From the NCBI GenBank assembly GCA_949825025.1, contig OX463782.1:30971351-31035350 (forward strand): DNA of 64,000 nucleotides. The letters run 5' to 3'. Origin of the DNA: Siphlonurus alternatus (Eukaryota; Arthropoda; Insecta; Ephemeroptera; Siphlonuridae). This document shows, piece by piece, positions 41,501 through 55,615 of the stretch (the first letter of the stretch is position 1; each line of letters opens with the position of its first letter). The notes beneath the pieces are model-generated. The model was not told the origin of the DNA, did not search any database, and saw only the letters and a list, made by a program, of their open reading frames with translations. The translations under genes were made by a program, and so were the position numbers.

Positions 41501-44500
41501 TGTTTAGCTGATGCGTTGATTATTCTAATGTGGCTATTTCCCTTGCTTGCTTTTGCTGCTACTTGCCAGTAACGAGTCGTTCGTCCGCCCAGTTTCAAGT
41601 ACCTCGTGCCTGCTTGTGTGTATGAGAGAAATGCAACAATCAACGAACGCGGCGCCAATTTCCGCATACAAGCCATCCTTTGCAGCCTTCATTACGTTCA
41701 CTTTTCCCCCCTTTACTAAAGATATAAAATGTCACAAGTGACATAAAATTTTAGTAACAACGTGTGCCAGCCAATATAGCTCGCAAAATGCTTTCATACT
41801 TTTTTTTATTATTCCTCTTCATATTCTAACAAGGTTGTATACGAGAATTACACAAAATGAAATCATAGTGAATAGAATTTCTAATAGCTATAATACGTTT
41901 ATAGGATTAATAATTTTATCTCTAAATAAATTATACGTAATTAATAATTTACTAAACTAACTAAACGTATTTTTTTTTTACATATAATGAAAAATTATGA
42001 ATTTATTAAAAAAATATCACATTTTAAAACTAAATATTTACCAATTTAATTATAATTAAAATTATTTTAGCTCCTGTGTGTTTTATATATAAGAACTGAG
42101 AGGCATATTGTATTGGTTGGGATCTTAAAAATATTTTTTTTCTTTCTTTGAGATCTTTCTATTTTAATCATTGTATTATATAAGAAGTTTAACGATGTAA
42201 TATTTTAACTACAGTATTGCTTAATCACATTTTATTTCCCTGACTGACATTTAAATATTATGTTCTTATGCACCATGTAATATGCTTGCTCACTAGATTG
42301 TTCTTGAGAAACGTTGCTGCCAGAAGAGTGCCCCTCAGAGAAATAAAGATTGCAAATAAATTTATTTTATTATTTGTGTACTGTTTTTGCACTTGTTTGC
42401 TTTAAACTAGAAACATGGGAATATAGAATTTCATTTTATGACACTGCATCGTATTGTTATGTAATTTAAATATTATTTGCAAATATTACTTCATAAATTA
42501 TGTCAAGATATATTTTAATAAAAAATATAAATTAATATATAATTAACTAATGATGCATTAAACATAGATTTTAGTCAAATATTTTTGTAAAATTTGAAAT
42601 AATGGCTGGAACTGCTATTAACTTTTTCAAAAAAAATTTTAAACAAGTTCTTAAAACATAATTTTATGCTTTTTCAATTGTATAAAAATTAAAAAGGTGT
42701 GTTTAAAAATAAAACATGCTGTAATTAAAACATATTAAACAAAAGTTTTTTTTTATTATGATGATTATTATTATTTTTAATTTTAAGAGCTTCATATATA
42801 AGAACCATGAGATGAAAGTGGTATACAAGTTTAGACAGTATGTATACTGCACGGTTAAAGTTAGTGAGCCATACAATTTTCTTCTGTATTTCCCATGTAA
42901 GAAGAAGTTGTACCAAACTTGGCCTCTTTGGCTCTTAGAAGGCGGTGTTTTCAAAGCCCCAAACTTGCGTCTGGCTGTAATTTGTATTCGCAAAGAGCTA
43001 CTACGTGATACTACAGACTCGTTGCTTTGCCTCTTTCAGTTCTCCAAACAAAATATTTCGTCACTCAAATTATTTTAATATGTGAAACAAAAATGTTACA
43101 GAACACCACTTTTTTTTTTTTTTTGTAAAATATTGTTATTGCAAAACTATTTATATTACTTTGAGATGAAATATTAAAGAAAATATTTAATTAATGTAAA
43201 CAATAATCAATAATCAATCAACACATTTCAAATTATAAACAATAAATAAATTTATTAAAATTGTTACACTGATACTAAAATCTAGTTAAACAAATTGAAA
43301 AGTTAAAAAATTGTAATGAAACTTCCAAAGAGACTAAAGATATAGTCTAACTATATTTTAAACATAATTTATTATAACAAAAAAAAAAAAAAAAAAAGTT
43401 ATAATACTAATATGTATTTTAACATGTACTATTTTAATATTAAATGTTCTATTAATATATAATATTTTCAATAGATTAAAACAAATTTAGAGTGTATTGT
43501 TATATATTTTAGCAGCAGTAGTATAGTACTTTATTATTCCTTCAATATTGTATGTGTGGTAAAGTGAGTACCCTATCTGAAAACCTTCTCTACGTTGTTA
43601 GATAGATAGACATAGCTTGTGCTCGGTGTCTTGAACGAAATTGGATTTTATGGCGTTTATACGAGGTACTGAACGAGAGACACATATACAACTCACTTAA
43701 ACTCTTGCTGCAAGCTGAGATCGTGCAATACACTTTTACAGATAAGACAGCTAACTCTAGATATATATTATATATAGTTTAGGATGAAACTTAGAGGAAG
43801 GAATTATCCAACTTCACATCGCAATTTCACGTCATTCTATTATGCATACAAGTTTCATGATGCAATTTGAATATAAACAAAAAAAAATATATATATATGC
43901 ATTGTAAGCTTAAGTTATATATGTTTTAAAACTGTCTACTATGAATATTATATTATATAAGATGAAAAATAAATGCTTACTAAAGCACATTTTTTGCTAT
44001 AACATTGTTTTATAGTAAAGTGCTTTTTATTAGTGCTTTTTTAAAAAAAAATAGAATCATTACTAATCACAATTGTTATAATAATAAAAATACTGAATTT
44101 CTACGTATTTTTAATACAGTATGTTTTCAAAATATTTTTTTTTATATTTTCAAATGTAACAAAAAATTGTATATTGGTAAAAATAGATTTTAAATAATTC
44201 TGTTTGTAATTAATTATTGAAATGTTGAATGATAGTTAGCAAGCATCACCTGAAATTTGAAGTGACAGACGCTCATTAGCTGTCCCCGTTTGTAACTCAA
44301 TCTGCCCAGCTAACTACCTGGAGCCACCGCATGTTGGAGAGTTTGCTTGTCAGCCCACAGGCGACTTCATTATTTAACAAAGCCTAAACTTAGCAACCAC
44401 ACTCACACTCGAATATAATATGATAATATACGTTCGTGTAGCATTAATAAGTCCTGAATCTGCTTTAAAAATAATATAAACTCATCGTTTTAAGTATGTA

Positions 44501-45374
44501 CTTTGAGATAGTAAATCTGAAATGAATATTGCTGAATAATATTTCAAAATATTTCCTTTTTGAAGATATTATAAGATAATCTACTTTGGATTAATATGAA
44601 TATGAAATGGTTTATTTAATGGCAGGAATTGATTTAAAATCATAAATAATATTTTATATTCCTCTTTAATATTACTTTTAACTTCCTTTATAATATTAAA
44701 GATAATATTTAAATTTTTATAGTTATAAAATTTTATTATCTTTTATAATATTGATACAAAATGATTATTTAAGCAAAAGATAATAATGGTAGGTGTGTTA
44801 ACGCTCTATAAACTCTATTCTTACAGATAACATTTTCATGAATATAAATTCCATTTCAATGTATTCATGTGGAACATAATTAATATCCGAAATATATATT
44901 TACAATAGGAACGATTCTACAATAGTCTCTTCGTCGTTCTTACTTCAATAATATCATTCCGTCTGTCGTCTTTATATCTATTGTTAGCTACCATTAGCGC
45001 ATCTGTCTACTTTAGCTTTACCATGCAGCTGCTCATCTGGCTGTGAGCATTGCTGATAAAAAATAAGAATATTACATCGACATGAAACAGAACAATATTA
45101 TCTTCAATTTAAACCGTGTTCATATAAAAACAAGCATTTTTCATAGATGTAAATATTATCATACTAGGTTATTATTTTTAATAATACATGCAGTTACCTA
45201 ACTTACTAAATCTAAATCTAGTAATTTTGCTTATTTCGCGTTGAAATCGTGTTCGTTATTGCGAAGTTCAAATAGATATGGATGTAAATGCATGTAGCAC
45301 GTAATAATAATGTTTATTTGGGATAAATTACATTGTTGTGGGAGAATGGAAAAAAAATAGCAAACAATATAATA

Positions 45375-45803
45375 GGCAATAATGTTTTTTTTATTATTAT
45401 TTTTTTATGGTTGATTCTTTTATTTCATAATTAGAAAATATAAGATAAAATTATGCTTTTCTGAATTATTTCACATTTTATTTATTTATTTATTTATTTT
45501 TTTGAATGCGGGAAAAAATATCTGAATATCTAGATATATCTGTATATCTAGATTAAATATCTGAATTAGGGTGGTACTACCTGATGGGACAACCGTGACG
45601 TCATTTTTTCGCCCTGTGATATGCTATTGATGACGTCACGGTTATCCGATCAGGTATAAGTACCACCCTAATTAAGATGTTTTAAATTTTTTTTTTAATA
45701 GTTCCCGCGCACTCTAAAAAATCTGAAAAAATTCAGAAAAGCATAATTTTATGCATATTTTCTAATTATGAAATAAAAAAAATGCAACCATTATTGTCTT
45801 TTA
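45375..45803. mobile_element. foldback element FB1-E, diverged, with a second palindrome inside
   Basis: The arms share TTTCATAATTAGAAAATAT, then AAAATTATGCTTTTCTGAAT, near 45424-45465, with the reverse complement near 45727-45776. The TCAGAATTTTTTCAG-type block links it to family FB1. The middle is occupied by an unrelated palindrome at 45565-45672, so the usual GGATAGG centre is missing. The outer limits are approximate. Confidence 0.6.
45565..45672. mobile_element. 108-bp palindrome nested in FB1-E
   Basis: The left arm is ATTAGGGTGGTAC, TACCTGATGGGACAACCGTG, ACGTCA. The right arm mirrors it: TGACGTCACGGTTATCCGAT, CAGGTATAAGTACCACCCTA, AT. The loop is about 27 bp. Both TGACGTCA sites sit at the inner ends of the arms. 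It is probably a small foldback element inserted into another one, although an internal rearrangement of the outer element is possible. Confidence 0.75.
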
Positions 45804-46724
45804 CCCAAATTGGTGATTGTTCATAGAAATTAGAAATATTTATTTGCATTCAGCATTAATGCATTATAATATAAATTGGCCTTTTTAGGTTTTTAGAAAT
45901 CAATCAGGTGAAACATCGGCACAGAAAACGCAGTGATTATAAATTTAAAAAAAATAAATTTCAGTCAAAATCAACTTTAAAACAGTCAATTATTATAATA
46001 TAAGGAAAATCTAGAAACCGTTCAGTATTCATGTAATATGACACAACTGCATTATTTTCATGATATTTTACCCTTGTATAAAAATTCAGTCTATAGCTTT
46101 AGAAATAAATGAAGTAGAAATATAAAAAAAAACAGACATATACTTGGTCTGTAGAGGTTAAAAAAGTCAAACATTAAACAGTATAAGCTAACTGTGGCAT
46201 ATATTATATGTATATGCGATTGATGCTGTAGCATTATACAAACTATATACCATGTAGCTATAAGCCTTAAGGCAGTCTATATTTTAGTCTCTGTTATAAT
46301 ATGTAAACCATGGAATAAAAATAAATGAGGTAGGAAAAATCACAAGTAATTACATAGACCCATTGAAGTGGCATACTTTCTATATAAAAAAATGTCCACG
46401 TTCGACTAATTAATGCACATAAAAATGCAAAATTTCATAAAAAAAAAACCATAAGATGGTTTGCATGCTAATGAGTGCTTGAATTTTGTTTTAAAGCTGT
46501 ATCTCAACTAGATACTCTATGCTTGCACGAAAGTATGTTATTTCTAATTGAACTTTGTCTATGGACTAAAAATAATGAACTTTGCTTATATTTATAATGA
46601 TGTCATGTATTCAGAACAAAGACTACTTTTACATGCAGAATATATAATGAAGAATAATCTTAAATAATATAAAAAAAAATCGCGTTGGAGGTATTAATAC
46701 AATTAAAAGCTTCTATATATCTTA

Positions 46725-46936
46725 AGGCGGATTCAGATGGCGACAACGGCGATGTGACGCGATTTTGACGTAAAAGCTGTGAAATCCTATGCGGTGGCGA
46801 ATTTGCAGGGAATCGCGTTAATTAAGATGAGTTTTTTTTTCTTTTAATCGCCAAATATGGCCTCCAATGGATGTTACAGCAAGTGCGCATTATTCACGTC
46901 GCGTCGTATGATAAAAATTGCCATGTGAATCTACCT
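46725..46936. mobile_element. PIF/Harbinger-like MITE, 212 bp, with TTA duplication
   Basis: Terminal repeats are AGGCGGATTCAGATGGC and GCCATGTGAATCTACCT (partner). TTA flanks both sides (46722-46724 and 46937-46939). A 3-bp TTA/TWA duplication is typical of PIF/Harbinger elements (family knowledge). The ends resemble those at 6115-6307 (AGGTGCATT...CATGG), so the two are probably distant relatives. There is no coding capacity. Confidence 0.7.
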
Positions 46937-47691
46937 TTAGAGAGAAACATTTATTTTTCACATGTAAATTAGTATTCATTTATAACTAGAGAATATTCAC
47001 AAACAATTTATAGCCACAATTTTTATAAATAATAATAATTAGGCTTTAAGTTTGGTGCGCAAACTTTTCAGCCTTAAAGAATGTGCCCTGAATATTTTTT
47101 CTGACTGCCAGAAACATACTGCATGTTATTTCAGATATAAACATGAAAAAAATATATTCTTTATTAAAATAAATATTTTGGTTATATACATGTACAGTAT
47201 TGATCAATATTGAAAGAACAACACGTGCCATTAATTATGACTAAATCTGTATATTGATTTATGATAAATTTCTTCACTAAAATGTTAAAAATTAAAATAA
47301 CAACATTGAGTATAAGTTAAGCTTGGGTGAAGTTGTATATACGTCTAATTTAGTAGGAGAGTGTTATTTTTGTCAAATTAACACACTCATCCTGACACTT
47401 GAAATACACAAAGCCATGTAAGAAGAAACTTGGAAGAGCTGCGAAATTTGTAACATTTTGTCCTGAGACAAAAACCCCTCTTTCTTAGAGGGAACATCAA
47501 AGTAACCTCAAACATGGAGTTTCCAAAATACTTCAACCTTATAATCTTAATTCTGTCACTTATTGTATACAATTTATAATTACTACAGAGATTTAGAAAA
47601 TTTAATTTACAACAAAAATTATATTGTCATATTATTATTAATATACTATTTTTTCTAGTAAAATTATTCTATAAATCTATATTATAACACA

Positions 47692-48010
47692 ATGGAGTAC
47701 CAACCTCAAAATTTTTTATTTCAAAAATAGATAGAGGGTGCAAAAAAATGCTACTCTGATTTTTTTCAGATTTTTCTGAGACCGGGAAGTATTTTTTAAA
47801 AATTATTGAAAGTACAGAAAAAGTGCCGCCTCTTGCCGCCACTCTTAATAAAAGATAGGACCCAAAAGGGACGTGGATTCAAATCCCACCTCGCCAAAAC
47901 TTTTTAGCAATACTTTCCGGTCCCTAAAAAATCTGAAAAAAATCAGAGTGGCATATTTTTGCACCCTCTATCCATTTCTGCAATAAAAAAAATTGTGGTC
48001 GGTACTCCAT
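47692..48010. mobile_element. foldback element FB1-B, 319 bp
   Basis: The left end ATGGAGTACCAACCTC pairs with the right end GGTCGGTACTCCAT. The arms carry GAGGGTGCAAAAAAATGCTA and a CTGATTTTTTTCAG palindrome, and the right arm has TTTGCACCCTCTATCCATTT. The central motif is CTTAATAAAAGATAGGAC. It is the same family as 32146-32478 and 55616-55941. A short tRNA-B-box-like stretch (GATTCAAATCCC) within it is probably coincidental. Confidence 0.88.
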
Positions 48011-48779
48011 ATTATTAAATTTATAATTTATTTTTAAAAAAAATCATATTATAAAAAGGATTTTTGGTTCAAAGGTTAATGCAGAGGTTAAACTTTTTTG
48101 TTGACGTTGCTTTGTTTTAAAATTGAAAAAAAAATCGTCTTAAGTTTTCTTAGAGAATATGTCTCGAGTTGGCGTGCTTCGGAATAACTTGTGACGCGAT
48201 AGAGCTACCATCACGTTCTATCTCCAACTCCCCAGGGAGAGGCATTCCAGCAGCTATAGGCTGTATTCTGCCTTCAAAATAATATATATTCGGGGAAGAT
48301 AATACAGATTATTGACAGAGAAATGAAAGGGGGAAAAAAAGTATCAATAAAATGAAATATTTCAAAAATATCATAATATATTAATTTTTCTCAAAAGAAT
48401 TTGAATGTCTTCAGCTTGTTTTTAAACTTTTTTGTTTACAATATTTACTTAGTGCATGAAAAAATACATAAAAAAAGAAACAGTAAAAGAAAAACACGTC
48501 ACTACATAATGGCAATGATTTATTATTATTTTATACTAAAATATAACGTTGTTGATAACTTCTTTCTATTATAAAAATAAATTATAACCCTTTTACTTCA
48601 TATTATTTGAAGACAACAATATCATATTTTACTTATTTATACTTGTTTTGTAAATAATACATCTTATAATATAGTGATATTTGTACATTTTAATAAAAAA
48701 AGAAATAAAATCAAAGTTGATAATGTATATATCGATTTAATTTGTATTATAAAGGTAGAAAGAAGGATGTAATTTCGAT

Positions 48780-48824
48780 CACCTGGTTGCCATAGCAACG
48801 TAATGAGCGTGCTGCATGATTGAT
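48780..48824. promoter_or_regulatory. Rbp6: candidate intronic enhancer: E-box, RFX X-box, PBX-HOX-type site
   Basis: CACCTG (48780-48785, E-box) abuts GTTGCCATAGCAAC (48786-48799), a nearly symmetric match to the RFX-family X-box. It is followed 17 bp later by TGATTGAT (48817-48824), a PBX-HOX composite-type site. The three sites fall in a GC-richer patch (about 48760-48880) within an A+T-rich intron. Function is inferred from motif matches only; binding has not been shown. Confidence 0.4.
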
Positions 48825-49989
48825 AGATCGAACCATCAAGCCCCAAATTGTACTATCGATGCGTGACCTTTAGCTTTGCTTCTTCAATGTATTTTTATAT
48901 TTCTTCTAAATAACATAGCAATCAAATTGCTCTATAAATATTTTAGTTTTAGATTTATTGATAATGCATGTTTTTTCTTTCATATCAAAGCGTTGAGTAC
49001 AAATTGTGTACAAATTTATTATATAATTTATTATTAAAATATTATTTCAAATTGTCGTAACATTTGTATTACTAAAGGTGTTTTATAACACAAGTTGTAA
49101 AGGTATTACATTATTTATTATATATAAAAAAATAGAATGATTATAAAATATTGTTTTATAATAATTTTATAATGCTAAAAATGATGAGCAAGTGAAGGGA
49201 AAAAACAGAAAGTTGAATATAACTTTCAATTTTATAAATCTTGTGTATTGTGTTTGTATTTATACTGTCAGAAAAGCAATGCATACTCAAATTTGCCATT
49301 TTTTAAGTAAACTTAAAACATTGTTATTAACATGCAGGTTTTAAACGATAATTTTAAGCTTGCACTTATTAGAAGAATTGGCGTTGATTTTTTAAGTCCA
49401 TGAAGTAAATTTTTATAATTAAAAATTACGTACACTTGCCTGCACATGTTAATTATTATAATAGGTTACCTGCACTGCTTAATATTCCTTTCAATTTATT
49501 TTGAAAGAAAGAATTAGCTGACTTTTAAAATAATTTTACATTTTTTTTCCTAACTTTTTAATAATTTTAAGTGCTTATATAGCGTTATATAAAATATTAC
49601 ATATTTATATTTCTTTTTGTATATATAAAAAAAGGTTTATCTGGATAAAGTTGAAAACCTTTAGCGATTATCCATTCTTAAGGCTTCTAGACTTATCTTT
49701 TTTAAGTCATGTATATTACAGAATATTATCGATACACATAGACTCTTTTCATTAAGTTAAGAGCCTGTACTTTTTTTCTCTTTCATATTGTAATGTAGTA
49801 ACTAAAATTATTTCAATTTTAATTTAGTTAGATTTTTTTTCAATAACTTTATGCCCTACAATTTTTTTTGTAGTCTATAGCTTGTATGTTAAAATAAAGG
49901 GATGAATGGAAAATCTGTACGACTTTTTTTTTGCATTATTTGAATACAGGGCCTCGAGTTTTCAAGTTATATATTATAGTCGATTTTTT

Positions 49990-50160
49990 AAACAAAATTT
50001 TGAACCCTTAAAATTGTGCTGCAAAATGCTGTGACGTCATAGTCAATCAAATATTTAACATGCAAGCATAGGGAAAGACATATTGCATGCCTGTGATGTC
50101 ACACTGTCTTTGTCTCGGTTTTGATGGTGTTAGAGGTTTTAAAACCAAAATCTGAAAAAT
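49990..50160. mobile_element. FB3-B, second copy of the TGACGTCA palindromic element
   Basis: GCAAAATGCTGTGACGTCAT, then ATTTAACATGCAAGCATAGG, then GCATGCCTGTGATGTCACAC follow the order of FB3-A at 17591-17725, including the flanking GGTGTTAGAGG against GGTGCTAGAGTG. The arms are less perfect than in the first copy, and the limits are approximate. Confidence 0.6.
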
Positions 50161-50802
50161 AAATGATAATAATTAACTCTAGGTGACCTATGCAATAAAC
50201 AATTGATGCATGTTGTCTATTAGAAGTAATTGTTCCTCTTGGTCATGTTTTTGAAGAGTGGTTATATTGATTGTTTTTTTATGTCAAGTAAGGTAGCGTG
50301 CTCGATATAAAAAAGTAAGAAAGTTGGATTTATTTGTGCGGGGGGAGCGCGTTCTTGGCGTGGATCCAGACCCCCCCCCCTCCCCCCAACCTCGACTGCT
50401 ATGGCGATCGATCATTTAAGACAGGGTTGTTATTGACAACTGAGTTTGGCCCCTGCAAGTAAAAAATAAAAAAATCCATTAAACCTTTGAATTATAGAAC
50501 GATATTATTTATCATTTAAAAAAAATAAATAAAAAATTATGCAAGGAGAAAATTTAAGCAAAATTCTGTCATAAATATAGTATAACACACCTGGTCAATT
50601 TTTGGATTAAACGTAATAAGCTTGAAAAAAAAATGTTTAAAAAAAAAATAAATTACTAAAAATTATAGTTTACTAAAAGGTCAAGTAAAATTCATAAAGA
50701 AAAATGGAATTAGAGCATATCGTAGCATTAATAAAAAAAACTTAACTTCTTCTTATAACAATGTGCCAAAAGATCAAGTTCTTGGCAAAATTTCAACAAA
50801 TA

Positions 50803-50825
50803 ATATATATATATATATATATATA
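50803..50825. repeat. (AT)n tract
   Basis: This is an AT dinucleotide run continuing with an interruption to about 50834. Similar short (AT)n runs occur near 11660-11675, 14226-14245, 59044-59061 and 62752-62778. Confidence 0.9.
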
Positions 50826-53800
50826 CATATATACCATATTATAGTATAATATTATAGTAATATAAAAAGAATACTATATGAAAAATAACATCAAAATTTC
50901 AAATTTAATGTGAGTGAGTTGAAAATAGAGAGAGAGAGAATAGGAAAAGGGAAAAATAGAGATTTGAAAAAGATAGAGAGCAAAAGAGAGATGTTATTAT
51001 CTGAATAGTACACTAAGGATCAACGAAATGTGTTATTGGTGTGAGGCTGCGGCTACTGATGATTACTCTGACATTCGGGAGAAACGTGCCTCGTTTGCAG
51101 AATGTTTCTCCCTCCTCATGTTTGGAGCGTCCAGCAACCCTTTGCTTCTCCAATCTAGCTAGTGCGACTGAGCGTTCGTCCAGGCTTTATATACACAATC
51201 AGACGAAATACAGATTATGATGACCCTACTACTATCTTCTCTCATTCACTATTGAATCAACACTATACTTAACAATTTCAGTTTAATTAATCAACAATAT
51301 TACCTTTGTTTTCATTTTATTTCACCTTCTTAGATGATTATTAAAACCCTGATTGCACTGACTCGGTATTTTATAAAATTATGAATAGTTAATGTTACCA
51401 ATACTACGACGTAATTTAAAAAAAAAATATTCTTGAATAATATACAACATAATATATATAATAAAAAATCATCTGAATGTTTACAAGATATAGTCAAATT
51501 TACTTGAAATTCCCACTGAAAGTAGCCGAAAATGAGTATACTTTCTGATCTTTCTGTTTTTTTTTTCAATTTTTGTATTTTTGCAAGAAAGTCAATATCT
51601 TCTTATTACAAAGCTCTCTGTACAATTTCAAACTCCAAATGTAAACAGGAAGGACAGAAATCTCTCACTTCCATTGTGAATATAAAATTAATTTGACTAT
51701 ATATAGTGGGTGTTATAACAACACGTTATGTAAAATAGAGAAATAAAAGAGAGCCACTGAGGTATTATAACATTGGAGAGGGTACTCTCTCTCTCTCTAC
51801 ACACTGAAAAGCCCCAAGCTACAAACATTTTCCCTTAAATGATAGTGGGAGTGTTATCACCTTTTCTATTCAAGAGAAGACTAGCTCTCTTGCTTATAGT
51901 AGCCTAGCTATCTGCATACTAAACGCCTTTTCAATGGGGCTATCATAGCAATTGTTAGTTGTATGTTAAGTATCTATTAGAATCTATGGTCTGTATTTAT
52001 AAACCTTTTTTGATGGTATAATATTATCATACTTGTATGTATACGAGTATACAAAGTCAATTGATATTAAGCTAAACAATTGATAATTTATTGAATAAAG
52101 TAAGTCTGTGTATAGTATTAATAATAATAATAGTAAATAGTATTAAATTAGAATAACTTATAGACATTTTTATACTGATTAATTATTGTAAAGCTATTAT
52201 GAATAAAAAAAATAATAGGGTTATAAGAATTAACTAAGCTAACAAGATTTTGAGTAATAAAAAAAAGAGTAAAATGTAAAATTTGAATTAATTTTATAAA
52301 GTAATCACAAATTGTTTTGATTGATTAAGTACTTGAATAAACATGAAATAATAAAACAAATCGTAAAGTACTTCGGCTGTAATGTAGAGACTCAGAGGTA
52401 CTAAATGAGTGATTATTTTTTTCATTTTTTTTATATAAAGACTTAATCCGTTTTATTCCGCGTTGTGTCTTGTCAAGCAAATAACTTCCGATTTAACCTC
52501 GTTTTTACCCTGCCCCCCCCCTCTCTCTGTTGGCTTTTTTATTTATGTATACAGAGCAGTTTGTCGTCATCGTTTGATTTTCAAACAGCTTTACAATTTT
52601 ATTTACCGACTAATCTAAAAAAAAAAGGAGAGAAAAAATCTGAGGCAAAAAAACTTTTTTAAACTTGTTTTTACATCACGCTTTGTGACAGATAAAAAAA
52701 ATTTAACAGTAATTAGATTTAATTACTGAAAATCATATTCTGTGTGTGCCTCGTTAACTCGGCTCTCGTAATTCCTCTACGGTAGTAGCACCCTTCTCTC
52801 TTTCTCTTTATTGCCGTATTTTCCCATCAGACTTTGCAACCACGCGTACTGATTGGCTTTCCAAACGAGAAAAATAGAGTGCAGGCGAGTGGAAATCAGA
52901 ACACAAAATAAAACAACAAAAAAACATAAAGGAAATTGGATACTACTTTTCCAATTCCAATAATACTCGCTGGTAATTTCAGAAACAAATAATGAACTTA
53001 TCTTTTTATAAAACACTGATTATTACTTTTCTTTTCTTATTAAAAAAATATAACATTTTGCATGTAACTTTCTTTTCTTTCTTCTTTTGTTACAAACCAA
53101 TTTAAAGTTCCAAATAAATATAACGAATTGATATCCCTGCATTTTTTTTGTGCGTTTTTTTTATTTTAACTTAAACGCATAAATAGTATTAAATACAGCT
53201 AAAATATTTGAACTGTTTATAAATACATAATCAAACAAATAATAAAAATTTCATCATTTTCTTTTTTAAGAATAATAATTTGATTCTTGATTAATGAATT
53301 GATTATGCATTTACAAAAACAGAGGCCTACAATTGTCTCTTATCATTATATTTTTTAAACACTCGTAATGTTATCAAATCTTTGTTGCATAGAAGCTTGT
53401 TCCATGTATGATGATTTTTTTTTAATGTAACATCAATGCGCCATGTATATGTCACTTTACACACCAGAAATTCTCCATATGAGTCACACATCTTATGTTG
53501 TCTTTGGTCCAGATCTTGAGTCTGTTACAGTTTCAACGGTGAGTACGTGACATATGAAAAGCTGTAAAATTTTAAGTGAACTCGTGCATGTGGGGTTAAG
53601 GTAGTGACACCGGAAACGGAAGTAGTACTAGATAGATGCACGTGCTTAGCAGTAGTAGCAGCACTTTGCTTGTTCTACAAGGTTCCCGTACTGGCCAGCA
53701 TATCCTGTGACAAGACTTCAACAGTATATTGGTAGAACAAGCACCATGTGAAGAGTATGTGGAAGATACTATATCGTCACAGTATATATTTATAACGTAA

Positions 53801-55615
53801 TAATATGTAATCACAGAAAGTTATTAAAACTTATCTCAATCTTGTAAATCAAAATGCTTTATATGCACGATATATATATTTTTATTATTGAATACAATTT
53901 TTTCTTACAAGAAAACTTAAACTTCATTTGTTTGCATGCAGATGAACTTTTCTTGTAGAAAAAAGTTGTAAAACAGGCTTTAAAATAACAACTTTACTAG
54001 CTGCCTTTCAATGGTTTTGAAATATTAATAGGTGGCAAAAATCAATAAACATAAATATTTCACATTAATATTTACTATTTTATATATAGCATCAAAAATT
54101 CCATATAAAAATCAATAATGTGCAATAACACGTCCGACTGTTCTAAACATCTCCATCACAACAATTCAACTATTTCTTTGTTGTGCGTGCATTTACAATT
54201 TACAATTGTCGAGTCTCAAAAATGTCAACATTTTATTTACTTTTATGTTATAATGTTTCAGCAAACCTAATACTTTTTAAAACAAAAGAAAAAGAACTTT
54301 TATAACTAATTTTTTTAGAAAACTTGTTCTTGCAAGTACGTTAAAACTATTGTACTTACGTCTAAATGCTACTTTCAAACTAAATTAAATCTCTTTCTCT
54401 GTCTCTTCTGTATTACCTCTCTCTTCTCCATCTTAATTCTTACAGAAACCACACTACTTCATTTCATTTTCTCTCAATGCCATCACATAAAAATATAAAA
54501 CAATAAAATATTGTCATGGCTGTAATGAATTTATTATTTAGGAGTTACAGATAAAAATGGTGCTTTTGGAAATGTTAATAATTAACTCAAATTTCAGTGT
54601 CCAGATTTCCTTAAAGTTAAGTAGAATCACAATTTGTTTCACTGGTATATTGTCTATGCAGTTCTTTAGTTTTAAATTTGAGTAATAATATCATTACAAT
54701 ACAAATAAACATATTTTTTAATTAAATCTAATATTATGTTCTTTTCACTGTAATGTGTACTATTAAATCAGACGGTGATACATGTCCATTATTTAAATAT
54801 TTGAATAATATTTTAATTTTATGTAATATTATTTATATCCATGATCATTCTTCCCAGAGTTCCTGTATTTTTGAAGTAAAATAAGAACCGATTTGAATAA
54901 ATCTTTTATATAATAAATTAATAAAATACAATACGTTTTGAAATGTAACCTCCCTTCAAAAAATGAGGATGATGAAGTTGATGAGAAAATAATGCAAAGG
55001 AAAATATGATTTAAAATTCTACATCGATCGTGAAGCTGAATACACGCACGAGCAGTGGCGAACGTGTCGTTCACGAAACCGAATCACGTTTTGAGTCACC
55101 ATATTTCCTTCTCCATATCAACGCACGCATATATGGTACCAATATTCTACAAAGTCGGTGCCGGAGAGAGAGTGATGATATTATGGGCTTGGGAAGCCAG
55201 GCTGTAAAGATATACCCAACAATATTGGAAAATAAATAAGTTTAAATCACCACAAGATCAGAAAATTTTATATATAAGTGATTTATTATGAACATCGATC
55301 ATTTACATGTAATATATTATATTTTGAGGATTTTATTTACAAAATATTAAATTTAATATAAAATAATAATAATAAATATGGTTTTCTTCAAAATTGTTTT
55401 TTAAAGTTTAAACAATTCACTTTTTTTTTTTTTTTTTACCAAACAAATAAAATTAAAATCCATCATTTATTAACTGACAAACTAAGAATTAAAGAAATGA
55501 ACTTTGAAACAATATATACTGTATTCGGTAAATTGAAATCAAGAATTTATATATAAGTCATACTTATAGTGCAAAATCTGTTGCAATGACATTGGATTGT
55601 ATGTATTATAAATTA

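Noticed and set aside
42758..43078. 106- and 96-residue overlapping frames on opposite strands
   Set aside because: No known motif could be recognised in either strand; open frames on both strands suggest chance.
47869..47893. tRNA B-box-like GATTCAAATCCC
   Set aside because: There is no matching A-box at the right distance and no cloverleaf; it lies in the middle of foldback element FB1-B.
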